64,000 nt of DNA, taken from assembly GCA_963677605.2 (NCBI GenBank), contig CAXXDX010000007.1, positions 558,001-622,000 on the forward strand, given 5' to 3'. Under the pieces are notes generated by a model that saw only the letters and a program-made list of their open reading frames with translations, was not told the origin of the DNA and did no database searches. Positions 8,531-17,196 of this stretch are shown in pieces (within the stretch, counting starts at the first letter, position 1; each line of letters begins with the position of its first letter). The position numbers were made by a program, and so were the translations under genes. Source of the stretch: JAGLOK01 sp963677605. GTDB lineage: Bacteria > Bacillota > Clostridia > Christensenellales > UMGS416.

Positions 8531-8539
8531 ATTATATCA
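8531..8539 (-). promoter_or_regulatory. Extended -10 promoter of the PHP/PEBP operon
   Basis: On the minus strand TGATATAAT is an extended -10 element about 30 bases upstream of the start at 8502. No good -35 was seen. Confidence 0.5.
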
Positions 8540-8598
8540 TATGCTAATACGTGAGTATATTAATATGATAATTTAAACGCAAATCGTAATCTAAACAT

Positions 8599-8627
8599 TT
8601 GAAGGAGAATAAAACATCTGATAAAAT
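8599..8627 (+). promoter_or_regulatory. Promoter of the L,D-transpeptidase gene
   Basis: TTGAAG (8599-8604), a 17-base spacer and TAAAAT (8622-8627) with a TG one base upstream of the -10. The predicted 5' leader is only about 17 bases, just enough for the AGAGG ribosome binding site. Confidence 0.6.
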
Positions 8628-8650
8628 AACAGTACTTATCAGAGGTATAT

Positions 8651-10051
8651 ATGACAAAAAGATTTCTTATTTTAATTTGCATATTAGTTATTGCTGCGCT
8701 TTTTATTTTGTCGGGATGTGAAGTTTCCGAAGGAGGAACAAGCGTTATTACCTATTACACACCCACTCCAAAGCCGGAGACTGAAGTTCAGGAAACTCAA
8801 AACAGTTTAATAACAGAAAAAAAGAGAGAGCGTTTGTTTGTCGATATGCCTGTAAATTCTCTTAATGCTTTGATTGATGAAAACATTCCGGAAGAAACAA
8901 GCCAGGTAATTCTTGTAACTGTAACAGAGGACGGCGAACAGCTATACTGTCTTGAATCGATGGACAAGGCATGGAAGGTAGTGCTTGGGCCATTTGAATG
9001 TAATATCGGAAGAAACGGACTTGGAAAGCTCGTGGAAGGCGATGGAAAATCGCCTGTAGGAGTATATAGCTTAGGTACTGCTTTTGGTCAGGGCGGACCG
9101 CCAGAGGGAAGTATTTGGCCTTGGCGTGAAACTGATAAAGATGATTACTGGGTGGAAGATTCCAACTCGCAGTATTACAATCAGTATGTAAACTTGAATT
9201 ATGTTGAAAAAGACTGGAATGCCGCTGAGAATCTTCTTATTGATCCATATAAAATAGCGATTGAGGTTGAATATAATTCGGACAATGAAAAAAGACTTGG
9301 CAGTGCGATATTTTTACACATCTGGATGGGAGAAGATGTTGCTACCGGAGGATGCACATCAATGGCAGAAGAAAGCATCGAGGAAGTTTTAAAGTGGCTT
9401 CGTCCCGAGGCGCGGCCTGTTGTTTTTCAGACAGAATATATAAGCCAGCTCCCACAAGGATTCTGTTATATTATAGATTATACGCCTGAGATTGCATTTG
9501 ATATTCGCTTTTGCGGAAATGATAATTTCATGGGCAGACAGGCTTTGGAATATTTAAGCCCTATCGGAATAGCTTCAGTAGAGATGGCAAGGATTCTGGA
9601 CAAAGCTTCTCTTATCCTAAAACAGCAGGGGCTGACTCTGTTGGTATATGACTCGTACAGGCCTCAGACGACAGTGAATGAAATAGTGGATTGGCGCAAT
9701 GATGAGTCAGACATTAAAGCCAAAGGGACATACTATCCCAACATGGATAAAACAGAAATGAAAGACATGTATTTCGAGGCAAATTCACCTTATCCTCGAG
9801 GCGCAGCGGTTGATGTTTCGATACTTGACGAGAATGGATATGAGCTTGACATGGGAACTCCGTTTCAGTTTATAGATGAAACATCCTCTTTTGATTATAA
9901 AAACTTAACAGACGGACAATATAACAACCGGGAGCTGCTGAGGGACGTTATGATACAGGCTGGGCTTAAACCAAATAATACATTTTGGTGGAGTTTTTAC
10001 ATAGAGGAAGAACCATATCCGAATCAGTCTTTTGATTTCTATATCCAATAA
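8651..10051 (+). CDS. Lipoprotein: L,D-transpeptidase fused to a degenerate VanX-like domain
   Basis: 466 residues with lipoprotein signal FILSGC (Cys about 24). Residues about 75-255 resemble a YkuD/YafK-type L,D-transpeptidase, with catalytic Cys235 in ATGGCTSM and His223 twelve residues before it. Residues about 270-466 align with D-Ala-D-Ala dipeptidase VanX (peptidase M15D): the YDSYRPQ arginine motif and RGAAVD are present. Two of the three VanX zinc ligands and the catalytic Glu are replaced: SxHxxGxAxD reads SPYPRGAAVD (Tyr381 for His, Asp388 kept), and EWWH reads FWWS (Phe445 for Glu, Ser448 for His). The first domain is probably active on peptidoglycan outside the membrane; the second may only bind peptide. 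Monocistronic. Confidence 0.8.
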   Translation: MTKRFLILICILVIAALFILSGCEVSEGGTSVITYYTPTPKPETEVQETQNSLITEKKRERLFVDMPVNSLNALIDENIPEETSQVILVTVTEDGEQLYCLESMDKAWKVVLGPFECNIGRNGLGKLVEGDGKSPVGVYSLGTAFGQGGPPEGSIWPWRETDKDDYWVEDSNSQYYNQYVNLNYVEKDWNAAENLLIDPYKIAIEVEYNSDNEKRLGSAIFLHIWMGEDVATGGCTSMAEESIEEVLKWLRPEARPVVFQTEYISQLPQGFCYIIDYTPEIAFDIRFCGNDNFMGRQALEYLSPIGIASVEMARILDKASLILKQQGLTLLVYDSYRPQTTVNEIVDWRNDESDIKAKGTYYPNMDKTEMKDMYFEANSPYPRGAAVDVSILDENGYELDMGTPFQFIDETSSFDYKNLTDGQYNNRELLRDVMIQAGLKPNNTFWWSFYIEEEPYPNQSFDFYIQ

Positions 10052-10079
10052 TTGAAAAAATGTACTTTTATAGTATAAT
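10052..10079 (+). promoter_or_regulatory. Promoter of the diguanylate cyclase gene
   Basis: TTGAAA (10052-10057), a 16-base spacer and a perfect TATAAT (10074-10079). Only six bases separate the -10 from the ATG at 10086, so the transcript would start at or next to the initiation codon. Confidence 0.65.
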
Positions 10080-10085
10080 TAGACC

Positions 10086-11618
10086 ATGACGCACAAATTT
10101 AAAAACATTTATTTCGCAATTAAATGTTTTTTAATTTCATTTACAGCTTTAGTAGTATCATTGCTTGTAATATTTGTAGCAATTGAGAATGCTAATATAG
10201 AAAAAAAGGTAAATGACATTAAAGCAAGCGAAAAGATGTTTGTATCGTTAATAGGAGAGTTTATAGCAAGCTCAATGAAGACCGGTGTTTATGACTTAAA
10301 GTATTTAAGCGACACCTTTTCTTTGGATGATACGAAAAACAATATTAAGTGGGAAACCATCTTAAAAAGCGATAGTAAATATAAAAGTATAAGGCTTGTT
10401 GATGAAACGGGCAGCGAGGTTTTTTCGGTTGATGAAACATCGGATAACAGCATTAAAGATATTAGTGAAGAAAAGTATTTTGCTGATGCATTAAACCTTG
10501 ATATTGGTGAAATATATTTATCTGAGGTTGTTATAAAAGAAATTAATGACTGCAATGAACAGTTTTCGGTGATGATGATATCTCCTATTGATAACAATGG
10601 TCAAAAACTATTAATTATTTTAGAGTTTGATGCATCATATATGTTTGATGTAATATCGGGAAAATGCGAAAAATCAATGGGAAACGTTTATATAATAAAT
10701 AACTTTGGGTATTGGAGATCTTATGATAACAAATACAGAGAGGTTGATTCAAACTATTTTCAGCTCACATATGACATAGGCATTAATCCCCCTGAAGAGT
10801 GGCAGGAGATCAAAGATAGTAACCACATATACGGGGATATCGGATTATATACATTTACTGAAATGAACTATCTGAGCGAGTGGAAAGATGAAAGTGATGT
10901 TGGAGTTGTGGCTGATGATAACAGCTGCAAGATAGTAACGCTTATAGAGGCGGAAGGTGAATACCGGTATTACTTTGTAAATGAGGTAACTCTTAAAATC
11001 GCAAAGGTGTTTGAAGACAGATACATGTATTTTATAGGCAGCATGATTATCTCTATAACGATTGTTTTATTCCTGCTTGCAAATAAAAATAATCTTGAGA
11101 AGATGAAAAACTTCTCCCATTACGATCCTCTTACAAAAGTATATAACAGAAGGCAGGGTTTTGAGCTTCTGGAAAACCATATTGAAAATATAAAACGGCA
11201 CAAGCGCATATGTCTTTGCTTCATAGACATTAACGGACTTAAGGAAGTTAACGACACACTGGGACATGCATTGGGTGATGAACTTATTTTAACAGTAACT
11301 GATACAATAAAAAACACTATCCGGCAGGATGATATGATTATTCGTATGGGCGGGGATGAGTTTCTTATCGTACTTGCTAAAGTCGGAAAATCTATTGCTG
11401 AAACTATCTGGACGAGAATAGTGGAATCATTTAAAAGCATTAATGCAATGGATAACAGAAAATATCTTATCAGTGTAAGCCATGGTATAGTTGAGGTTAG
11501 CTATGAAGATGAGAATATTGATTTAAATACAATTATAACCGAAGCCGATGACAAGATGTATAAAGAAAAAATGCGTATTAAAAAAGGCATAAAAATTGTA
11601 AGGCATAACATTGAATAA
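10086..11618 (+). CDS. Membrane diguanylate cyclase (Cache-like sensor plus GGDEF)
   Basis: 510 residues. A first membrane helix (about 13-34), an extracellular Cache-like sensor region (about 35-315), a second helix (about 318-337) and a C-terminal GGDEF domain (about 345-505). The active site is intact (RMGGDEF), and the inhibitory I-site RQDD sits five residues before GGDEF, so it should make cyclic di-GMP from GTP and be product-inhibited. No ribosome binding site precedes the ATG and the promoter leaves no 5' leader, suggesting leaderless translation; starting further downstream would delete the first helix. Confidence 0.9.
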   Translation: MTHKFKNIYFAIKCFLISFTALVVSLLVIFVAIENANIEKKVNDIKASEKMFVSLIGEFIASSMKTGVYDLKYLSDTFSLDDTKNNIKWETILKSDSKYKSIRLVDETGSEVFSVDETSDNSIKDISEEKYFADALNLDIGEIYLSEVVIKEINDCNEQFSVMMISPIDNNGQKLLIILEFDASYMFDVISGKCEKSMGNVYIINNFGYWRSYDNKYREVDSNYFQLTYDIGINPPEEWQEIKDSNHIYGDIGLYTFTEMNYLSEWKDESDVGVVADDNSCKIVTLIEAEGEYRYYFVNEVTLKIAKVFEDRYMYFIGSMIISITIVLFLLANKNNLEKMKNFSHYDPLTKVYNRRQGFELLENHIENIKRHKRICLCFIDINGLKEVNDTLGHALGDELILTVTDTIKNTIRQDDMIIRMGGDEFLIVLAKVGKSIAETIWTRIVESFKSINAMDNRKYLISVSHGIVEVSYEDENIDLNTIITEADDKMYKEKMRIKKGIKIVRHNIE

Positions 11619-11630
11619 AGAATCTTAATA

Positions 11631-11669
11631 AAAACAAGCCGTCAATTTTATTTGACGGCTTGTTTTTTT
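11631..11669. terminator. Bidirectional intrinsic terminator
   Basis: A 15-bp perfect stem, 11631-11645 with 11652-11666, and a 6-base loop, with A residues on the left and a T-run on the right. It can end both the cyclase gene and the convergent minus-strand operon. Confidence 0.92.
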
Positions 11670-11675
11670 AAAAGA

Positions 11676-11927
11676 CTAAATATCCATATATTTTGCTGTA
11701 ACCGATGGTATTTTGTTAAGCTCATCAACAAGCTTATCCATTGCTTCGTCGTCTGAGCATATCTGCAAAATCATCAGACCGACGTCTGTGCATGAGTTCA
11801 TGTCCTGCTGCGGCAAGCCCAGTCTTGCGCGTATTTCGCATCCGTGCTCGGTAAGTATCTTTTGAATTCCTGCTGCGTGCTCGCTTCTTTCGTCTACCTT
11901 AATTCCCAAAATGTAATTACAACTCAT
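11676..11927 (-). CDS. TM1266-like ACT/NikR-C-fold small protein
   Basis: 83 residues. The pattern ILGIKVDERSEHAAGIQKILTEHGCEIRARLGLP followed by GLMILQICSDDEAMDKLVDELNKIPSVTAKYM fits the short ferredoxin-like fold of Thermotoga TM1266, often annotated as an iron-only hydrogenase system regulator. No hydrogenase genes are in the window, so its role here is open. GGGAGG precedes the start. It lies 28 bases downstream of the DUF819 gene in the same operon. Confidence 0.65.
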   Translation of the reverse strand: MSCNYILGIKVDERSEHAAGIQKILTEHGCEIRARLGLPQQDMNSCTDVGLMILQICSDDEAMDKLVDELNKIPSVTAKYMDI

Positions 11928-11955
11928 ATAATGCCTCCCGGTTTTATTTAAACGT

Positions 11956-13095
11956 TCAGGCTACAAGTTTTATAAGGTATGCTATTGCAAGGCCCAGATA
12001 ATTGCCTGCCGCATAGCCTACAAGTCCTGAAACCAGCCCGCTCATAACGACTTCATGATTGCCCATCGCTTCTGCCATAGGCCCTATGAATGCAGGGCCA
12101 TATACTCCGGCTGTTGTTGTTATAAGTGTAGTGTCGGCATCTATCTTGAAAATATATGACAACAGTACATGTATTATTATAGCACCAAACATGACTGTTG
12201 CGGTATATGCAAGTATAATGGGAGATGCATTAAAAAACATGTCTATGTCTACAGTAGAGCCTATTGCTATTGAAAAGACAAGAATAACATATTGACCCAT
12301 GTTCCATGTTCCGCGTGTGTTTCGTATCTTCTGCCATAAAGAAAGGCCTATTCCGCAGGTAGTAACGACAAGAATGATTATCGCAACATCAAGTTTTCCT
12401 GTTATAAGAATGGATATGCCTACTGCAAGGCCGGTTGAAGCAAGAGCAAGAAATCCGCAAAGAAGAAGTGAAAGCGTTCCCTTTCTTTTCCCTCCGGAGA
12501 AGATTCCCTGAAGTGCGGCGACTTCTTCTTGATGCTCGTTTCCCGTTGACTCAAACTTAGGCAGTATCTTTCTTATAAATACTTTTATGAATGTTATCAT
12601 AAAAAAGAAGTATATTCCGCCAAGCAGCATGTCACATACGTTTACCATGACTAAAGTGTTTTCGGAAACGTCAAGCCCCATGCCGATAGCCATAAGATTC
12701 GGTGTGCCTCCTGTGTAGCAGCCTGTAAGCATTCCGGATATTTTCCATCCTTCTGCCAGTTCGCCGGAGAAAATGAATGCTGCCGCGAGGGCTGCGGCTG
12801 ATGCAGCAATCAACATCAAAACAAATGACAATATTGTTTTTTTGGCAAGAGAGAACCATTTTTTGACGTCTAGGGAAAACAGTATAAGAGGAATGGCAAG
12901 CGGGACTGTGAATTCCGAAACTGTCATGGATAAATCTTTATCCCATGGCAGGCCGATGTTGCCCAGAAGAATACCTGCGGCATAGCATAAGATAATCGGG
13001 CCGACAAACTTAATGATTTTAACTTTGTTTGCTGTAATTTTAAAGACAATGGGCAAACCGAGGATTAAAAGAAGTTCTAAAATAATAAAAGCCAT
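11956..13095 (-). CDS. DUF819 family membrane protein
   Basis: 379 residues, about ten membrane helices, with the family signature in LTGCYTGGTPNLMAIGMGLD and a central charged cytoplasmic loop (about 195-215) between two transmembrane halves. The second half repeats a similar theme (TTTAGVYGPAFIGPMAEAMGN), consistent with an inverted-repeat transporter fold. The substrate is unknown. First gene of an operon with the TM1266-like protein. Confidence 0.85.
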   Translation of the reverse strand: MAFIILELLLILGLPIVFKITANKVKIIKFVGPIILCYAAGILLGNIGLPWDKDLSMTVSEFTVPLAIPLILFSLDVKKWFSLAKKTILSFVLMLIAASAAALAAAFIFSGELAEGWKISGMLTGCYTGGTPNLMAIGMGLDVSENTLVMVNVCDMLLGGIYFFFMITFIKVFIRKILPKFESTGNEHQEEVAALQGIFSGGKRKGTLSLLLCGFLALASTGLAVGISILITGKLDVAIIILVVTTCGIGLSLWQKIRNTRGTWNMGQYVILVFSIAIGSTVDIDMFFNASPIILAYTATVMFGAIIIHVLLSYIFKIDADTTLITTTAGVYGPAFIGPMAEAMGNHEVVMSGLVSGLVGYAAGNYLGLAIAYLIKLVA

Positions 13096-13170
13096 AATAA
13101 TTCCTTAATATAATAATATCCCAATTATACTAAAAGATTTATTACAGCTCAAACGTCAAAAAATGCTATA

Positions 13171-13497
13171 TTATTCAATAAATTCTATTGAAAGCATATC
13201 TTTTTCTATTGCGCGAAACATTATTTCGCGTATATCCCGCTCTTTAATTTTCTGTTTTGTCATTCCTTCAACGATAAAACATCCTTTCATATTTCCCGAA
13301 ACACGCATGCTCTCTCCCTGAGCAGCCTCCCAGACTGTAACGCAACCGCCGCCGGCATAACCGTTTGCAATAACGGCGGCAACTGATATTTTCCATCCTT
13401 TTTCAGTTTTTGCCGCGCCTGTAAACCTGTACTCTATCTGCGACAGAGCGCTTTTTTGTGTCATAAAAACATCGCCTATAAAAAAATCACATGTCAT
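13171..13497 (-). CDS. Hypothetical protein, 108 residues
   Basis: Not recognised. It has a good ribosome binding site (GGAGG) and start at 13497. The sequence has no signal peptide or membrane helix; a Gly-rich middle (ANGYAGGGCVTVWEA) separates beta-type halves and the C-terminus is charged and helical. It looks like a small globular cytoplasmic protein. It is a single gene, about 75 bases upstream (in transcription order) of the DUF819 operon, so it could be part of that transcript. Confidence 0.6.
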   Translation of the reverse strand: MTCDFFIGDVFMTQKSALSQIEYRFTGAAKTEKGWKISVAAVIANGYAGGGCVTVWEAAQGESMRVSGNMKGCFIVEGMTKQKIKERDIREIMFRAIEKDMLSIEFIE

Positions 13498-13665
13498 AAT
13501 CTATCCTCCTATATTAACAATATCTTATATGATTATAGCTTGATAATGCATATTTCATTTGCATATTGACATTTGAGGGCCTGAAATGTCGTTTTTGCCT
13601 TATGACCGCTTTTAAACTAAAATAGAATGTGATAGTATTTAGTGACGCTATTTTTGGAGGCTGAA

Positions 13666-14244
13666 ATGAACAAACTATTGTTTTTAATATTAACTCTTGT
13701 TGTCCTTATTGTGGCAATGTATGTATTTGACATTATCGCAGGAGAATATCTCGTAAGTGATTATTATGTGCCTATGGACACTTCTGAGATGGGTGATGAT
13801 GGTTCTATGCCATTTGAAGAGTATATGGGATATATAAGAAGCGGAGAAGACCCAGGAATAGAAGATTTTTCTGAGCTTCCGTGGGACATAAAAATGATTA
13901 ACTTCAGATCTATGGTGTATAGGGTGTTTATATTTGTCGTTGCTGTGGTTCTTTCGGTGTTCGGCGGATTTGTAATGAAAGAAAACAGAGTGGACTTCAG
14001 CCTTCTTCAGCTTGATCCCGCATACAGAATAGTAAACATGGCAAGAATTGCGATGTTTGTAACTGCTGTAATGATTGTAATAATTACTGCACAAAGATAT
14101 GCTTCGGTTTTTCTTCTCGGATGGCTGTATCCTGCGATATGGCTTATTATTCTCGCAATACTTATTGTTTGGATTTTAAATATTATTTATGCTATTAAGG
14201 ACAATAGAGCAGCTAAGTTATATAACAAGATTGAGAGAGTATAG
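13666..14244 (+). CDS. Hypothetical membrane protein
   Basis: 192 residues from ATG 13666, chosen because TGGAGG lies directly upstream (an in-frame upstream start at 13642 lacks one). An N-terminal helix (about 3-22), an acidic extracytoplasmic stretch (about 30-75) and three further helices (about 82-103, 121-142, 148-172) end in a basic tail. No family recognised. It lies 11 bases upstream of trmL, so the two are probably cotranscribed. Confidence 0.65.
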   Translation: MNKLLFLILTLVVLIVAMYVFDIIAGEYLVSDYYVPMDTSEMGDDGSMPFEEYMGYIRSGEDPGIEDFSELPWDIKMINFRSMVYRVFIFVVAVVLSVFGGFVMKENRVDFSLLQLDPAYRIVNMARIAMFVTAVMIVIITAQRYASVFLLGWLYPAIWLIILAILIVWILNIIYAIKDNRAAKLYNKIERV

Positions 14245-14255
14245 GTATAGAACAT

Positions 14256-14744
14256 ATGCAGCTTAATATTGTTTTAATCAGCCCAGATATCCCGCAGAAT
14301 ACCGGTAATATTGCAAGAACATGCGCAGTTACCGGCGCAAGGCTTCATTTGGTTAAACCTTTGGGATTTAGCATAGAAAATAGATATCTAAAAAGAGCGG
14401 GGCTTGATTACTGGGATGAGCTTGACGTTATAGTTTATGAAAATACTGAAGAGTTTTTCGAAAAAAATAAAGACGCAAGTTTTTACTTTTTCACTACAAA
14501 AGGCAGCAAAAATTATTGCGATGTGGAATATAAGGATAATGATTTTCTTGTGTTCGGCAGAGAAACCAAAGGGCTTGACGAAAACCTGCTGAAAGACAAC
14601 TATGACAGAGCGCTGAGAATACCCATGAGAGGGAAGCTGCGGTCATTGAATCTGTCAAACTCTGTTGCAATAGCTTTATATGAAGCTTTAAGGCAGTGCG
14701 ATTTTCCTGAGCTTTCACATAAAGGCAAGCTTACAAAACTATAA
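14256..14744 (+). CDS. trmL: tRNA (cytidine(34)-2'-O)-methyltransferase TrmL
   Basis: 162 residues, the usual TrmL length. The N-terminal LNIVLISPDIPQNTGNIARTC and the C-terminal knot LRIPMRGKLRSLNLSNSVAIALYE are hallmarks of this SPOUT methyltransferase, and FGRETKGL is the middle motif. It 2'-O-methylates the wobble base of certain leucine tRNAs using SAM. It overlaps no gene; the convergent hypothetical gene begins its stop two bases later. Confidence 0.95.
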   Translation: MQLNIVLISPDIPQNTGNIARTCAVTGARLHLVKPLGFSIENRYLKRAGLDYWDELDVIVYENTEEFFEKNKDASFYFFTTKGSKNYCDVEYKDNDFLVFGRETKGLDENLLKDNYDRALRIPMRGKLRSLNLSNSVAIALYEALRQCDFPELSHKGKLTKL

Positions 14745-14745
14745 T

Positions 14746-15261
14746 TCAGTCTTCCAGGACAGTTACCTCGAAAACACATTTTTTAGACCCCATGAGCACG
14801 GATTCCAGAACTTCAACCTTAACTTTCTTTTTCAGGATGGTTTCATAAGTGTGCATTTGCCAGCCTTTAGAACAGTTGCAGTATACAGACGGCATTGTGC
14901 TACTGTCTATCATATAGCAGTCGCAGTCACGGTCTTTTGTTGTTATCAGAATTTTTCCTTCTTCTTTATCATATTGAAAGTTTTCTCCTGCTCTTTCGTT
15001 CATGAACTCAAAAAAACCTTCCGGATTATCTATGAAGTTATCTGCCCAACCCAGTGATTTGGCACAATTTTTGCCCATCTCTTCCAAAATTGAAATCTGT
15101 GTCGATTCATCAACATCAGTACTTAGCTGCTTATATAAATTTGTCCATTGCTTGCGTGAGTGATTAAACCACCACTTAATTTTGTCTACGTTTTTCTTTG
15201 TTGAGTCCGCTTCGTTTTCTGAACTGTCATTTATGCATTTTTCGCAATTGTGATTACACAT
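14746..15261 (-). CDS. Cys-rich protein of unknown function
   Basis: 171 residues from ATG 15261, chosen because AAAGGG lies at the right distance (a GTG at 15270 is the alternative). Two cysteine groups are seen: CNHNCEKC at the N-terminus and DCDCY...YCNCSKGW near residue 120. The C-terminal part (YETILKKKVKVEVLESVLMGSKKCVFEVTV) recalls the end of V4R/ATC-hydrolase-like or DUF6144-like domains, which bind a metal or thiol ligand. That assignment is tentative. Single gene, convergent with trmL. Confidence 0.5.
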   Translation of the reverse strand: MCNHNCEKCINDSSENEADSTKKNVDKIKWWFNHSRKQWTNLYKQLSTDVDESTQISILEEMGKNCAKSLGWADNFIDNPEGFFEFMNERAGENFQYDKEEGKILITTKDRDCDCYMIDSSTMPSVYCNCSKGWQMHTYETILKKKVKVEVLESVLMGSKKCVFEVTVLED

Positions 15262-15437
15262 TTTAAGCACCCTTTCGCAGTTATAATAAAAAGATATTAC
15301 ATAATTATATGATATGTTAAAAGCTGAGTAAATGATTTATAGCTTAATTAGTATTTCTATATGTTTGTGTTCTGTAAATGAGCTGTAAATTAAATCTTAC
15401 ATTTTGATGAATTAATCTAGAGATTTTAGTTTGTTTA

Positions 15438-15446
15438 TGGCATAAT
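15438..15446 (+). promoter_or_regulatory. Possible extended -10 promoter of the Na/Pi cotransporter
   Basis: TGGCATAAT is an extended -10 element 69 bases before the start at 15515; no good -35 is visible. Confidence 0.35.
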
Positions 15447-15514
15447 GGTTTCGTATGTAATAATTAATTTTAATAAGTATATTTTTTTTGCCAAAATGGC
15501 GAAATGGGGGAAAA

Positions 15515-17128
15515 ATGGGATTTGAAAATTATTTGGAGATGTTTGCTGGATTAGCGCTGTTCCTTTTTGGTATGAACATGATGAGTACCAATCTGGAAAA
15601 AGCAGCCGGCTCAGGTCTTCGAAAGATGCTGAATGCGCTTACCAGAAACAAGTATTTGGGGCTGGTTGTCGGAGCGCTTTTTACAATGGTAATTCAGAGC
15701 TCTTCAGCAACTACTGTAATGGCCGTTGGTTTCGTAAATGCCGGACTTATGAGCTTAACTCAGTCAGTCGGCGTTATATTCGGAGCTAACATAGGTACGA
15801 CGATTACGGCGCAGTTGATAGCATTTAAGCTGACAAAAGCAGCACCCGTACTTTTATTTGTCGGTGTTGCGATGATGCTTTTCATAAGACGCAAGACGGT
15901 TCAAAGGATAGGGTATGTAATACTCGGCTTTGGGCTTTTGTTTTTCGGATTAAATACCATGTCATCCGCAATGAAGCCTTTGCGATCTGTACCTGAGTTT
16001 CAGGACCTAATGGTTCAGTTCCAAGGACCTATTGGTATTCTAATAGGAACGTTGATCACAACATTGATTCAAAGTTCATCTGCATCAATCGGTATCCTTC
16101 AGGCTCTGGCGATGCAAGGGCTGGTTGGAATCGACAGTGCAATATTCATATTGCTGGGAACAAATATCGGTACATGTATAACAGCTATACTTGCTGCTAT
16201 TGGAACTTCGAAGAATGCGAAACGTGCTGCGCTTATCCATCTGTTGTTTAACGTGCTAGGCTCTATTGTGATGATTGGTCTGGTTTATGCGCTGCCTATA
16301 ACGACATGGGTTCAGAATATGTCTCCTGGAGATGTATCAAGGCAGATAGCGAACTCGCACCTTATGTTCAACGTTCTTGCAACAATAATATTCCTGCCGA
16401 TGAGCTCGCTGTTTGTTAAAGTTGCAAAGAAAGTAATCAGCGGAGAGGATCCTGTTCGCGAACCGTTGAAGCTGATGTATATTGAAGATCATTTGTTTGC
16501 AACTCCCACAATTGTGGTTGCACAGATAATAAAAGAAGTTGAAAGAATGGGAGACTTGGCTAAAAAAGGCATCAAAAATGCCGTTAAAGCCTTTGTTGAG
16601 AAAAATCAGGTTCTTGTCGATCAAGTTCTTGGCGATGAAGAAGTAATTGATTTCCTTAATCACGAGATTACCAAATATCTGGTCAAAGCAAATCAGCTGG
16701 ATTTATCTCCTGGTGATGCAAAACTTTTAGGTGCAATGTATCATGTTGTAAATGACCTTGAGAGAATCGGAGACCATGCTGAAAACATAGCTGAGTTTGC
16801 ACAAGCCCGCATTGATAACAAGCTTAGCTTTACTAAAAAGGCAGAAAAAGAGCTTGAAGAGATGTCTGAGAAAGTAGTAAACCTGCTTGAAATATCAAAT
16901 GAGATTTTTGCAAACGGAGATGTTGAAAAAGCGAAAACTGTGATCGCTCCGCTTGAACAGGAAATCGATGATCTTGAAAAGGTACACAGGCAAGAACATA
17001 TAGACAGGCTTAACTGCGGAAAATGTTCTCCTCGCTCCGGAACTATATTTATTGAAATACTTTCAAATATGGAACGCGTTGCGGATCATTCAACAAACGT
17101 TGCATATTCCATACTGGAAGACAGTTGA
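15515..17128 (+). CDS. Na/Pi cotransporter family protein with C-terminal PhoU-like domain (copy 1)
   Basis: 537 residues from ATG 15515, chosen because GGGGG precedes it and the start then matches the paralogue's MG(F/I)ENYLE; an upstream ATG at 15488 adds nine residues. Residues about 1-310 form the NptA/PNaS membrane domain with the two repeat motifs IQSSSATTVMAVG and IQSSSASIGILQALAMQ. Residues about 340-535 are helical and PhoU-like (LERIGDHAENIAEFAQARI). It should use sodium to import phosphate at the membrane. The next gene is a full-length paralogue. Confidence 0.93.
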   Translation: MGFENYLEMFAGLALFLFGMNMMSTNLEKAAGSGLRKMLNALTRNKYLGLVVGALFTMVIQSSSATTVMAVGFVNAGLMSLTQSVGVIFGANIGTTITAQLIAFKLTKAAPVLLFVGVAMMLFIRRKTVQRIGYVILGFGLLFFGLNTMSSAMKPLRSVPEFQDLMVQFQGPIGILIGTLITTLIQSSSASIGILQALAMQGLVGIDSAIFILLGTNIGTCITAILAAIGTSKNAKRAALIHLLFNVLGSIVMIGLVYALPITTWVQNMSPGDVSRQIANSHLMFNVLATIIFLPMSSLFVKVAKKVISGEDPVREPLKLMYIEDHLFATPTIVVAQIIKEVERMGDLAKKGIKNAVKAFVEKNQVLVDQVLGDEEVIDFLNHEITKYLVKANQLDLSPGDAKLLGAMYHVVNDLERIGDHAENIAEFAQARIDNKLSFTKKAEKELEEMSEKVVNLLEISNEIFANGDVEKAKTVIAPLEQEIDDLEKVHRQEHIDRLNCGKCSPRSGTIFIEILSNMERVADHSTNVAYSILEDS

Positions 17129-17141
17129 ATAAGTTTATTAA

Positions 17142-17172
17142 AATAATTCGCTTAATAGCGAATTATTTTTTT
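17142..17172 (+). terminator. Intrinsic terminator between the two Na/Pi genes
   Basis: The stem AATAATTCGC (17142-17151) with GCGAATTATT (17158-17167) and a T-run to about 17172. It begins 13 bases after the first gene's stop and ends 25 bases before the second start, so the copies can be expressed at different levels. Confidence 0.8.
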
Positions 17173-17196
17173 AGCTAGATTTATAAGGAGAGGGTA

